Source: Ligula intestinalis (Eukaryota > Platyhelminthes > Cestoda > Diphyllobothriidea > Diphyllobothriidae). From it: 64,000 nucleotides of DNA. The stretch covers positions 22,304,585 to 22,368,584 of the forward strand of contig JAYGXS010000001.1 in assembly GCA_036362985.1 (NCBI GenBank), in the 5' to 3' direction. How positions within the stretch are numbered: the first letter of the stretch is position 1; the number at the start of each line of letters is the position of its first letter. Shown here piece after piece: positions 36,901 to 46,659 of this stretch. A program made the translations under genes and the position numbers. The notes under the pieces were generated by a model. It was not told where the DNA came from. It worked only from the letters and a program-made list of their open reading frames with translations, and searched no databases.

Positions 36901-37370
36901 CAAATTTTGCAAGGAAGCAATATGCGACTTCGCTTGGAGAACAAAGGACAGGTCAGCGTGTAATCCGTGACTGTTTTACACACCAACCTCGCCATTCATC
37001 TATCTACTGTATTCATTAGGGCAAGCATTCATCGTGGAACTACACCTTATTGCCTACGTGGCTTCGCATATCACGTGATTGCTTCAAATTTTAGCTATTA
37101 TTGGCCGACTTCCAAATGATTTATCAGGTGGCGCGGATAATTACGCGTGGGCAAGTCGGAACCTGAAGTTAATTGCATGCCGAAAGCAGCCATATCCACC
37201 GTTTGTCCCGCCGGTGTTTTGTGCGTTAATTACCCAATGGTGGGACAGACGTTCACAGCACATACTAAACTCTTTCCTCTCTCACCAAGGGGACTTTTGG
37301 ATGGCGGATCAATATCACGATGACTGGAGGCAGGCTTGAGCGCTATGACTGACAAAGCTAAATCGTTCTG
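33910..37370. other. Gene-free stretch with degenerate TTAGGG-like tracts
   Basis: No splice-bordered coding sequence recognised. Tracts rich in GGGTTA, GGGTCA, GGTTAAG and TTAGGG-like words lie at about 35327-35420 and 35650-35800 on the + strand and resemble the minus-strand tract at 3.37 kb. Frames of 106-117 codons at 34.5-35.1 kb overlap each other on opposite strands and have no family signature. Confidence 0.35.
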
Positions 37371-37371
37371 G

Positions 37372-37737
37372 TGGATGCGCGCTCACCGATGAGTTACGAA
37401 ACTCACTCCTCCCGTTTTGTCTTGCGACTCATGCTGGACTCCCATCAGCAGCCGCGCAGTGCCTAGCATAGTATAGGCAGACAGACATGGCCGATAAAGA
37501 CAAGGGAGCTCGGAATGACCATATCTGGCTTGTAAACTGTCATCAGCCAGTCATGCCCTCGTCCGGTCAGTGTACCATCAGACGCTCGTCCCCACGACCT
37601 CTTGCCCAGATGTCCAGCGCTCTAACCCTTCAGCATCGGGTGGTGCATCGCCCAGGGTTAAGCATGGCTGGTTGATGACGGCTCATAGGCCAGAAATGAC
37701 CATTCCGGTCTCTCTCGTCCTTGTCGGCAATGTCTGC
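37372..37737. repeat. Composite: SINE head (+), SINE (-), SINE tail (+)
   Basis: About 37372-37470 is the head module, forward (GCGCTCACCGATGAG...). About 37484-37645 is a reverse SINE: its minus strand has GGGTTAGAGCGCTGGACATCT, then GACTGGCTGATGA, then AAGCCAGATA, TGGTCATTCC and GACAAGG-type ends. About 37660-37737 is a forward tail. Here the core is reversed relative to the head compared with the copies at 33.0 and 44.0 kb. Confidence 0.65.
37666..37710 (+). ncRNA. Hammerhead-like ribozyme fold in a SINE tail (copy with all helices)
   Basis: Helix I GGCTGG/CCGGTC pairs at all six positions (two G-T wobbles). Helix II is GGCT/GGCC with loop CATA, plus a C-A mismatch at the core side. GAAA is at 37693-37696. 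Helix III is AT/AT with loop GACC, and the cleavage triplet is AUU. The first core base is changed (TTGATGA for CTGATGA), which would be expected to abolish cleavage. The preserved pairing argues that the fold, not just the sequence, belongs to the family. Confidence 0.45.
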
Positions 37738-37739
37738 CC

Positions 37740-38934
37740 GCTGAATGGTCCGTCTACGCGTGTAAAACGTGCCCTTAAGCCTACTCTTTGTACCAGGTGT
37801 TGATATAAAACGATTAGTTCGGAGTTCACATGCGTTAGCAGGTTAACTGAACCAATTGATGATGGGCAATTAAGCTGGGCTTTCAGTCCGCCGGTCAGTC
37901 AGCACACATTCACACTGAAAGGACTGGGAACAGCGCATTGAGATTCCTTTCAATTTGTCGCCTCTTAAGCCAGAACTCTTAACGCGTCAAATTTATTATA
38001 GTGAGGAATATGCTGATGTGCTGCGAGAACGGATTCACTATTGTATCTTCCCCCTCCAATGTGTCCGTTAACTGTTTAAGCCAGTCAACTAGCTGTGGAA
38101 TAAATTAACCAACTGAGGTAGCCAGCCCGTTTATACATGCCACGGTAATAACATTTCCTGCTAACGAAACTAAATGATGTTTAATCTTAAACAACTGCGT
38201 TTAGATAAGCCTTGACAGTATAGCACGGTAACCCAAGACTTGTAAACCTATGTTCCAATAGGTGAACGTCATTCAGTAACTTATTGGATCGATGCTAACG
38301 CAGTATTTCTAAAATCACTATTTCAGTGCCTCGTAATTACCACACCTTAGTCAAAGCACACTCATCCAGGCATTTAGCTGTTATAAAGGAAATGCAAAAG
38401 AATTATATCCTTAAGAACTATATTTCATACTCAAATATGGACCAAAGAGTAGGCTGTAGAATATGTTAACTATTGACTAGATAGTCAATTGCCGCACTGT
38501 TGAGACCGCACATGAAAACATGGTAAATTGAACTTAATCAGCTCAACTTCAATTTATTATCCAGTAGAAGTTCTATTTGATTATTGTTACTTTTAACCAT
38601 TAGCCTCTTCAACAGACCTTCACATCCTCATATGAAGAAAGATGTCTAAGAATATCTCAAAATGCCTTTCATTTTCGAAAGTCATGCTTTCAAGGGGTTG
38701 GTTACCTAACTGGATTCGTTCGGCAAAGTGAAGGACAATAAGCCCAACGGCTTCGCGCTTAGATCGCATGTGGTCATCCAAATATATTCTAGTACAGGGC
38801 TAGAAGATCATCTCCTCGACCGTGTATGTACAGTGTACACGTCTCATATCCATTAATGTTGACTTCTCAAGAAGAAATCTTGGTGAGTTTTCAAATTCTC
38901 GAAATTGCACTTTCAATCAGTTCGAGTTTCTGAC
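37740..38934. other. Gene-free; contains the presumed 3' UTR of the minus-strand exon
   Basis: No coding sequence seen. On the minus strand AATAAA occurs at 38558 down to 38553, about 380 nt past the stop of the exon at 38935-39984, and could be its poly(A) signal. Confidence 0.4.
38553..38558 (-). promoter_or_regulatory. Candidate poly(A) signal AATAAA
   Basis: TTTATT on + reads AATAAA on the minus strand, at a plausible 3'-UTR distance from the stop codon at 38935. Confidence 0.35.
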
Positions 38935-39984
38935 CTAGATATCTGAAGAGTTGTCACTTAAGGAGACATTGCTAGGTTTACAATTCGCATAAAATTCCAG
39001 AAAATTATCGTCCAGAAGCGTAATGCTCAGACGAGCAGTCGCATAGTGGTAACAGGAAGTCACCAGTTTACCTGCGTGAGGCCGCCTGAAAGACTCCATT
39101 GGTGGGAGGAAATCACAACACTCCACGTCCTTGGAGTTGAAGCGACAGCGTTTCTTTACGCTGTCACCCCCTCGTGGTGGCGGGTCTCCTGTTTCTTGAG
39201 TCTTCGTCTTGCCGATGGCCGATGACCGAGTCTGAGATGAGCCAGACTGAGTGGGTTCCTGAACTAGGATCATCACATCGTGTCCTTCCGTCATCTCCTC
39301 GGTCTGCGTTTCCACCCCCTCTCCTCCTCCTCCTCCTCCTCCTCCTCCTCCTCCTCCTCCTCCTCCTTCTCCGCCTTCCCCTCCTGCTCCTCCTGAACTT
39401 GCTGTGTCACTGCGTCTACTCAACACGGGTGTCGGTTGATCCCACTCCATGGCACTTTCATTCTTACAAACCCTGCCGGCAGTCACATACTTCAGACGCC
39501 TGTAGACATCGGGCTTGAACAGATCCGGACTAAGAGTCATGTAGCCGGGTGCCACACGATCCACGCCGACAGCTGCAAAATTGGAGGTGGAGGAGTTTTC
39601 GGAGAAGGGGATACGGCAGATTAGGCCGTCATAGGTCTGAAAGATGGGCAGCTTCTTGGACTCGACGACGGCGGCGACGGAGGAGGATGAGAAGGAGGTG
39701 GCATCCTCCAGATTGAGACGGCCCTCGTAAGCTAGAAGGTGATGTGCAGGGAAGGCTTGCGGAGAGCCCATGTAGGTGAGTGGCAATCCGTTGGCGTCAC
39801 CTTCAGCCGCTGTCATGTACTGGACCTTTCGGCAGCTGCCTAGCGTCGAGGTAGGTATCATGACGCTCGTCGAGAGGTGTCCATAGAGGTCGTCATTCTG
39901 ACTGCACCGGATACTGTGCAGTGGCGTACCTTGGATAGGAAAACGAGGGAAGTCAGCAATGGTGTCACTTCTGTACATGACCGA
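38935..39984 (-). CDS. C-terminal exon of a large protein, possibly the protocadherin-like gene upstream
   Basis: The acceptor TCTATTCTCAG ends at 39985; the frame then runs uninterrupted for about 349 codons to a stop at 38935-38937. That length is far beyond chance and codon use is coding-like. The product lacks a signal peptide or membrane helix. It is Ser/Thr- and Pro-rich, with a 15-Gly tract (about residues 205-219 from the Met at 39978) encoded by a GGA/GAG repeat, flanked by E-G-G-E and followed by an acidic stretch, and ends N-S-S-D-I. This composition fits a cytoplasmic tail. The same strand carries a protocadherin-like membrane exon 17 kb upstream, so I infer it may be the tail's last exon. 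Against direct joining: the upstream donor is phase 1 and this acceptor reads in phase 0, so at least one intervening exon (length 2 modulo 3) would be needed. It could also belong to a different gene. Confidence 0.6.
   Translation of the reverse strand, partial: SVMYRSDTIADFPRFPIQGTPLHSIRCSQNDDLYGHLSTSVMIPTSTLGSCRKVQYMTAAEGDANGLPLTYMGSPQAFPAHHLLAYEGRLNLEDATSFSSSSVAAVVESKKLPIFQTYDGLICRIPFSENSSTSNFAAVGVDRVAPGYMTLSPDLFKPDVYRRLKYVTAGRVCKNESAMEWDQPTPVLSRRSDTASSGGAGGEGGEGGGGGGGGGGGGGGGEGVETQTEEMTEGHDVMILVQEPTQSGSSQTRSSAIGKTKTQETGDPPPRGGDSVKKRCRFNSKDVECCDFLPPMESFRRPHAGKLVTSCYHYATARLSITLLDDNFLEFYANCKPSNVSLSDNSSDI
39321..39370. repeat. CTC/GAG trinucleotide microsatellite inside the coding exon
   Basis: About fifteen CTC units on + (GGA codons on the minus strand) encode the poly-glycine tract of the exon at 38935-39984. 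The length keeps frame and is likely to be polymorphic in threes. Confidence 0.85.
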
Positions 39985-40539
39985 CTGAGAATAGACATGT
40001 AATCTATATAAATGAGAGGCAGAATATGCATGTGTGGGCGAGGGTTTTTAAGAGAACTCGCTATACTTTTAAGTGGGCAAAATCTCTAAGCAACAGCAGA
40101 CAATACATGCGAGGAAAGAACTGGTCGGTTAAAGTGGGAACTCACTTCCTCAAAGGGACATTCTATCTTGATAACTAGACAGTGCAGTTAAACAGACGGA
40201 GGAAATACTGAATAATAATCAGTGTGAAATTAATCAGGTGAGTACTGCTTTACGTTTAAGTAGAAAAAAACTGGATTGAGCGAATGGGGAACGAAAAACT
40301 GCTCAACTTTCAAAGCGTTTTGGAAAGTGCAATATGTAAATGTTGGTGACATGCTCACCCCAGGGTAGACTTCGGACAGTTTTACGCACAGACAGATAAC
40401 TGAGTAGATAACACGTTGATCTTTGTGTATCCTTGTAATTATTTTCACAGTAAGCAGTCAAAGCTCCTTTACTTATCTGTACTTCCCGCCCACAACTAAA
40501 GAGTGGGTCTATATCAGCATGCTCTGATCATCTCAGACT

Positions 40540-40985
40540 TTCTTTCCTTTTTAGCACTGCGCCCATCCCACCCCAGACAACCGAGCAGCTAGGTGGTGGC
40601 CAGTTTTTGGCGGTGAGGGAGAGATTGAGGTCGACCCTCAGCACAATTTTTACTCACTGAAAGCAAGCTTATGCGCTTGAACCTAACACGGTGTGCTAAA
40701 AGCTGTGGCTGGGAGGATTACCCACAGACGGGAGAACTTGGACACCGCAGTCAGCCCAATGTGTCTTGCTGAGTGTAGTGGCTGACCTGTGGGCTGAGAG
40801 TCAGGCTCAATGGCTCCATCTTTATGTGGCCTATGTGGCGCTCCCAGGCGGGAGCCTACTAAGCGAGGTGTGCTGTTTGTACGCGTAGTGAATTTTAGTC
40901 GCGCTAGCCACCTGCACCCTCCCCATCACGGGTCAGCCTGATGAAGCGCGTGGTGGACATCGTCGAGAGGGACGGCCGAACTGCT
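40540..40985. other. GC-rich block of unknown origin
   Basis: Markedly GC-richer than its flanks, with phrases such as GACGGGAGAACTTGGACACC and GATGAAGCGCGTGGTGGAC that have a retroelement or coding look. No frame stays open long enough to identify a protein. Possibly a fragment of a repeat. Confidence 0.25.
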
Positions 40986-40989
40986 TTTC

Positions 40990-43860
40990 TGATATAGAGT
41001 TTGAATTAGAGTGCTACTTACAGTGGCTCAATGAATGCCAATTATTATGTCTTTTCGTCATGTTTATTTCATCATGGAAACGAAGATCAACTGTGTTTGG
41101 GCAGCTGCAACTTCTTCTTGTATATGTTTTCGGTGTCTCGGTGTTGCCGATAGAAGCAAAGATGCAAGCTCAAGGAAGTGATCTGGAAGATAAAACCAAG
41201 GTAGGTGGAAAAGGAGCTTTCTTTGACCAACTTTCCGGATTCAATTTCATACAGTACCGAGGTAACTAATTATTCCTATCCCGATTTGTTCCTGAATCGG
41301 AAGCGTCAGGAGAATACAGTACCTTTTCAGCCATCTTCTGCTTTTCCTCCCGGAAGTCATAGGGCATAGAACACGTTGGAAACAGACATATGCTCATATG
41401 CGACAGACTATTTTTTTGTGACTTCAGTTTTTTTCAAGCATATTTATGGGTAATTTAAATTGCTTGCGGAATAAATTAACTGATTTTACCTAAATATTCA
41501 TTAAATGTTGTAACAGGGCTGTAAACCAATATACTATTTCGCTCGATACTTTGTATTTAAGGAAAAATTACTTAGTTTGGCCGTCCAAAATGATTTTGCG
41601 ATTTCACGCGATGCATGGAAAGTGGATATTCTACTCTCATTTGCGTGGTGGTTCAGAAGCGCTTCTGGGACCGTCGCTGTTCCATTATTAAGGAAGCCAC
41701 TTCTAATCTTTGACACACCTGTTAAACCAAGCGCCGGGCGGCAAATACAAATCATTGTATGCATCAAATTTGTAGCCGACCAGCTGCTTGATTAAAAAAA
41801 TAGAGCAATACATCCTGCTTTACATAGTCTAGTAGAAATTGGCGAAAAATCGGCTTAACTGTCAGTGTCGTGTTTGGGAGCATTGTATTTTAAGCGAACA
41901 GTCCAGCAACCTAGTCACCGGCAACTTGAACCTCGTAGAAGAGTTAAACTTCAAAAGCTGGGCTAGTGAAGGACACTCCTGGGAGGTTTTGGCTATATCT
42001 TCTACCATGTTTAGAAGCGAAAACGTGAAATTTATCGTATGGGTCGTTCAGATAGGATAAACGCATGAGCAAGGGGCTTGAAGTTAATTTCAAATGGCTT
42101 TAGTGAGATATTCAAGCAGTATGGACCATTGTTGTACATTCGACGGCGCAGTTTATGAAATTAAAAATCAGAATATCAGTCTTTGTCAGAAACTGCCTGA
42201 GATAGGATATTAGCTAGAATGCAGTATAATTCCAAAATATTTCAGTCTTGCCATGGTCTCGATTTTGAATGCATATTTTTTAAATTGACAACGTATGTAG
42301 CATGGACTTTTAATTCATTTACTCTGCTCTAAAAAAATTAACACCTTTTATAGAGAATATGCACAAAACAGCCTTTCGTGTACTCATTTTGCAGTAAATT
42401 GCGTCTTATGCAAGCCAGATTGCGTTTGGAAAGACTGGTAATTATAGGACATTTTGAGATCATAAAATGTCCACACTACCATCATCGTTCTGTATGATTA
42501 TTATCATACAGCTTCATCCACGGCCATATTCCCATTTTATAAGCTTTAAACAGCACTTTATTTAGGATCTAGATGGATGTCTGTTTCTCCTTACAAAGGA
42601 GGTTTGCAGCTTGTAGATTGAAATTTCCAAATACAAACGTTATAGCAGGTCGTATTAAAACGAAGTCTTGAGACTTTGCCAAAAAGGCAAATCATTTTGC
42701 AGAATAACAAAATTTAAAGAAAGAGTAATTTACTAACGTAAATTGGAACCAGGAATTATTAACGTGCACGCTACTTACAAAGTGATTTCAGGTTTATAAG
42801 GACATCCAAAATAAATTGAATTTTTGAGCAAATTGAAAAACGCGCATTCACAAGTTGGCAGGCTTAGGATTACGCTTTGAGATAATCAGTACCAAAAACC
42901 CCACTTAAGTAAGCCGTTCTCACCGAAATCATAGAGTTCGGAGCTATGCTTAATACCTCAATAGTCACTCGCAGCCAACCCGACACCTGCGTTGCTTCTA
43001 AGTCATAACCCTTTAGGAAAGAATATCGGCGCTGTTCAGTTGGTTTGGCCTGCGTTTTCACCTCTGGCAGATATGTCGTGTCGCCTGACACCTGCCTGCT
43101 ATTCCCACCCCTCTCCCTCCCCACAAACTCCGCCCAGAACCTCGCACATGACTGAATAGCATTCCCCTACTTTTTAACCCTCCATGTCACGCATGACTGG
43201 TTTCAGTCCGTTTTTCTGACTGCACGCAATAACTCCTGCTCAGGCCACACGCGCACACGTCTGACTCCCGTTTGCTGCCGTTTGTAACCTATCACATTAA
43301 CGTTGTTCTAGGCTGCCTTCACACCTTTTCTAAAAACACTGATAATGCAAAGACCATGAACACTGGGCTAACAAGTCGGTCGGAACTGGTTTGTTAAAAA
43401 CGTTGGGCCTCGTTTAAAATCAATAAAACTGGTGCTCCCCACCTAACCCAAACCAAGTTCTGTATTGCGAATATGGTGAAGGTCACATTTACCAAATTTG
43501 GTTTACAAATCCATTATTTAAATGCGAAGCTATGTTAACGTCATTTTCCTTAAAACTCTCCATTTACGCAGCTGAGAGCATCGAAAGTGTGCATATTGAT
43601 GTTAATGTCCGTCACCATTCCTGACAGATCTGCTGCTTCGAGAGCAGCACAGGTTTTAGATTTTCCGGGGATTATGGGCGGCCAGAGCACTTGTGAGAGG
43701 AGCAAGTGTATTTCTGAGTCTCTAACATGAAATCGGGCTGACAATTCTGGATAAAAGATAATCCAATTTCTTGCAGTTTGCTGAAAGAAGCTGTATTAAA
43801 AGACGTAATTAATTTGATTAGTCTTATAGCAGTGTTTTGAAATAAAAGAGAGATCATTTA
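40990..43860. other. Gene-free stretch
   Basis: No exon or repeat recognised. Lies inside the presumed protocadherin intron. Confidence 0.3.
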
Positions 43861-43869
43861 CAGGAGAGC

Positions 43870-44196
43870 ACTACCGACAAATAAAAGGGCGAATGCAATA
43901 ACTCCTTGTGAATTATTGGCCATTATCATCCAGTCATACTCAACTCTAAGTGGTACAGCAATCTAGACTCGAACACGCAACCTATTGGTTAGAAGTCCAA
44001 CGCTCTAACTCACTGAGCTACGTGCTCTTGGCCTTGTCGCTTTCACTCGGGAATACTGACAAAAGTGCCCTGAAACTAATTTCGTGTTCTTCTGTCCATA
44101 CTTGTATCCACCGTGTGTCTGCTTGCAGGGCTTGAGAGAGGGCCACAAGGCAGAACGGGAGAGTGAATCCCCTGACCGATCCGTGAGCGCCAATCC
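43870..44196 (-). repeat. Near full-length SINE with tRNA-Arg(TCT)-like body
   Basis: Minus strand: the head module (44196 down, GCGCTCACGGATCGGTC ... CGTTCTGCCTTGTGG), a linker, then a tRNA-like body at 44030-43963. The body has A box TAGCTCAGTGAGTTAGAGCG, anticodon region TTGGACTTCTAACCAA (anticodon TCT) and B box TGTTCGAGTCT. The tail TATGACTGGATGATAATGG is diverged, and the end ATTTGTCGGTAGTG matches the family end. This copy best shows the tRNA origin. Confidence 0.75.
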
Positions 44197-44402
44197 ACTG
44201 AGTAATAATTGAATTATTTCAAAAAGGACTAACAATTACCAGTAAAAAATAAGTTGCAGGATGTCCTCGTAGCACGCAATTCAGTTAATCCAAAAGTACC
44301 CAAAAATTTCGTTTATTTTTCCTTAAAACTTTGACTGCAACTCTCAAAATTTTCTGTTTGCCCCTGGGGCGGCGTTTTCAAACCTGCATTACTTTAGGCC
44401 TG

Positions 44403-44479
44403 GACGTGTACCATATATGGCGCACGTCGCAGTTTGGGACATCATTGCATGTACCACATATGGCGCGAGTCGCAGTCAA
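44403..44479 (+). repeat. Two-copy direct repeat
   Basis: GTACCATATATGGCGCACGT near 44407 recurs as GTACCACATATGGCGCGAGT near 44452, each followed by CGCAGT. Period about 45 bp. Confidence 0.7.
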
Positions 44480-44564
44480 AGTGTTAAGCGAGGCCCCGCA
44501 CACTAAATTTAACTCCAGAGCTTCCACTTTTACACCGGGTACCCCTTACATTTGTTTTTAGAAC

Positions 44565-45870
44565 TTTCACAGTTTAAATTTCAAAAAGCATTGACCTTGG
44601 CACGTCTTTTGAACATCTCTCTGTCGTAAATAAGTTAGTTCCAAAAAAACGAAATTCACGCATCCAAGAAGCTTTACCTTCCCCTCTACGGAATTACTTG
44701 TATCACGTTCGGTGCCTTTGTAACACCAAACGTCAGAATGATTTATCTTGTCTATATTTACGCCTTCTGTTCTAAAATGCAGTAGGTATGCTCTGACTTT
44801 ATACCATCAGTGGTCTTTCACTATTTCAATTATCTCATTAAGTGCTAATAGTAGGCGTGAAGGGAACTGGCGAATGCTATGGTGAATCAGGTATAGTGAA
44901 CAAAAAATCTAGCCCCTTCACTGTAAATCAGTGAACTTTGGGAGCGGATCCGCGTTAGAGATTAACGAGGCCGTCGTTTATCTTCCAAATGCCGGTCAGA
45001 TGTGCTGATGATTTAAATAACTGCCTACTTAAAAATAAAAAGTAACAACAGCAACAAAATAATACTGGACCAATGACAACGGACTTGAATCGGTAACTGC
45101 CAAATAAGCAGAAGGGGGCGTAGCTATTGCAGTGGCAAAGTTTCAAATTTTTCCCTCAGTGAATGCGGCCCAACAAACTCCTCGCATGTTTTCCCCCTTT
45201 CCCCCAAGAACCTCCCATTGCTAAAAAACGGAAATTGTGAACTGGAAGAAAAAAACTGCAGATTGCGCAACAGTGCCACCGAAGGTCGACTTGCCAAATA
45301 TTTATTATTGCGCAATGGCGTGCAGATGTAGGTTTGGCCACAGCCACTCTGTCACGTCAAAAAGGCGCCACTGCACGCCACCGAGAGCAAATAAGCTATA
45401 CGCGTCGGACGAACAAAGTTAGGAGAAATTCGAGGGGTCGCAGTGCTAAGCAAAAAATTGAAAGTTTGCCGCGGAAACACAACAAGCAGATGTGACCGTA
45501 TTAACGCCACAAGACATTTATATTTAAACAAGAGCTTTAAGTTTTATGAGTGTTATGAGTGTTATGACTTTTACCTCAGGTTTTTACGAGCATTTAAACA
45601 TCAGGGACTGTACGAAAATGTAACTCTTAATTGATAGTCTCTGCAAGGTCGTTTCGAATTCTAGTCTTCGTATGTTTCAGGAAGGACTCGACACTACGTA
45701 GCCTTTAAATAGACACCTCAGTAGCCTTTGCTTGTTGCATTCTCAATACTCTTTGAAGATGGAGCATAGCCAGGAAGACATGGGACATTCTACGACTTTT
45801 TTGTAAAATTCACCTTCAGTCCAGCAAAATATTTGCTTCTTTAATAATCTGCGAAAATTCCCATAGAAAA
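44565..45870. other. Gene-free stretch
   Basis: No exon or named repeat. Several overlapping frames at 45.0-45.4 kb on both strands have no family features. Confidence 0.3.
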
Positions 45871-45872
45871 TT

Positions 45873-45936
45873 TCAGAAGATGAAATGGCAAACATACGTT
45901 TGTTTTCGATAATTATCGTCAGGCCTTTACATTTAT
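45873..45936 (-). ncRNA. Type I hammerhead ribozyme-like motif, PLE-associated class (left arm of inverted pair)
   Basis: The minus strand reads ATAAATGTAAAGGC, CTGACGA (45922 down to 45916), TAATTATC, GAAA, then AAC and GTT pairing around a six- to eight-base loop, then T and GCCATTTCATCTT. Helix I begins with three G-C pairs and continues, with interruptions, for several more A-T pairs. Helix II has lost its core G-C pair (T opposite C). Compare the better copy at 45995-46056. Confidence 0.5.
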
Positions 45937-45994
45937 GTCCTGACAACAGTTGGATTTTTCTACCAACCCGCATAGTTCATCTACTTAATTACCA

Positions 45995-46056
45995 TATAAA
46001 TGCAAAGGCCTGACGAGAATTATCGAAAACTAACGTATGTTCGCCATTTCATTTTT
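45995..46056 (+). ncRNA. Type I hammerhead ribozyme-like motif, PLE-associated class (best copy)
   Basis: Core CTGACGA (46010-46016); minimal helix II GA-ATTA-TC (46017-46024), whose first pair is the canonical G-C; GAAA (46025-46028). Helix III pairs AAC (46028-46030) with GTT (46039-46041); the cleavage triplet is UUC with the expected cut after C46042. Helix I: AAATGCAAAGGC (ending 46009) against GCCATTTCATTT (from 46043) pairs at 10 of 12 positions, with two single mismatches that form internal loops as active type I hammerheads require. Every conserved core base is present. Same class as the motif beside the PLE relic at 63.2 kb. Confidence 0.65.
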
Positions 46057-46343
46057 CAAAATCCTTTTTTGCAGCTTTCAGCATACGGAGAACAGCGCTG
46101 GTTTTCAAAAACCCTGTTCTTATTTATCATGAAACGGGGGGAAGGATAACAACAAAAATGGCCTATCTACTCTGTTTGAGAAATCTAGAACTTCCATATG
46201 TTGGTCATTGGGCCATGTACTTGCTATGGCCTCAGCGAATTTCTGTGCAATACGTCGTTTCCTAGTCCCAGCGCTTTTTCCTACGCTAACAGTGATAATA
46301 GGGGCTTTGGGGGTTGGGTAATATGCTAGGCAGTAAAGGAAAG

Positions 46344-46508
46344 TTGTAGAAGTAAGTGAAAAGTGGAAAATGTGCTTGAATATTTTTCCTGCGGCCGCTG
46401 GGAGTAAGTTGTTCGGCATGTAAATTGAAGATGTGCGCGGCGCTTCGCGCCGCAGACTATACTTATTTGATCCCAGAACGGTAAGTTGGACCTCAGGTTA
46501 GTTGAAGT
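46344..46508 (+). repeat. Dispersed repeat copy 1 with GC hairpin
   Basis: Matches 58677-58836 in the same orientation at about 80% by eye: GTAGAAGTAAGTG, TAAGTTGTTC.GCATGTAAA, TGTGCGCGGCGCTTCGC, AGAACGGTAAGTT and GACCTCAGGT are shared. This copy has a perfect 7-bp hairpin GCGGCGC-TTC-GCGCCGC. Confidence 0.8.
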
Positions 46509-46659
46509 AGACGACATCCTAACCACTTCTTCTATTTTTTTAGGAATTTCGAGAAGCCTGCATTTTGATAATCGGGTTTCCCGCAATGCGTTAAACGATA
46601 ATACAGATAAGGAAAATCTACAAAAATAAATCAAAAACTTTTCTAAATACAATATAATA

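Noticed and set aside
39174..39518. Leucine-rich + strand frame of 114 codons
   Set aside because: It is the antisense of the CTC/GAG microsatellite in the minus-strand exon; the poly-Leu run is a shadow.
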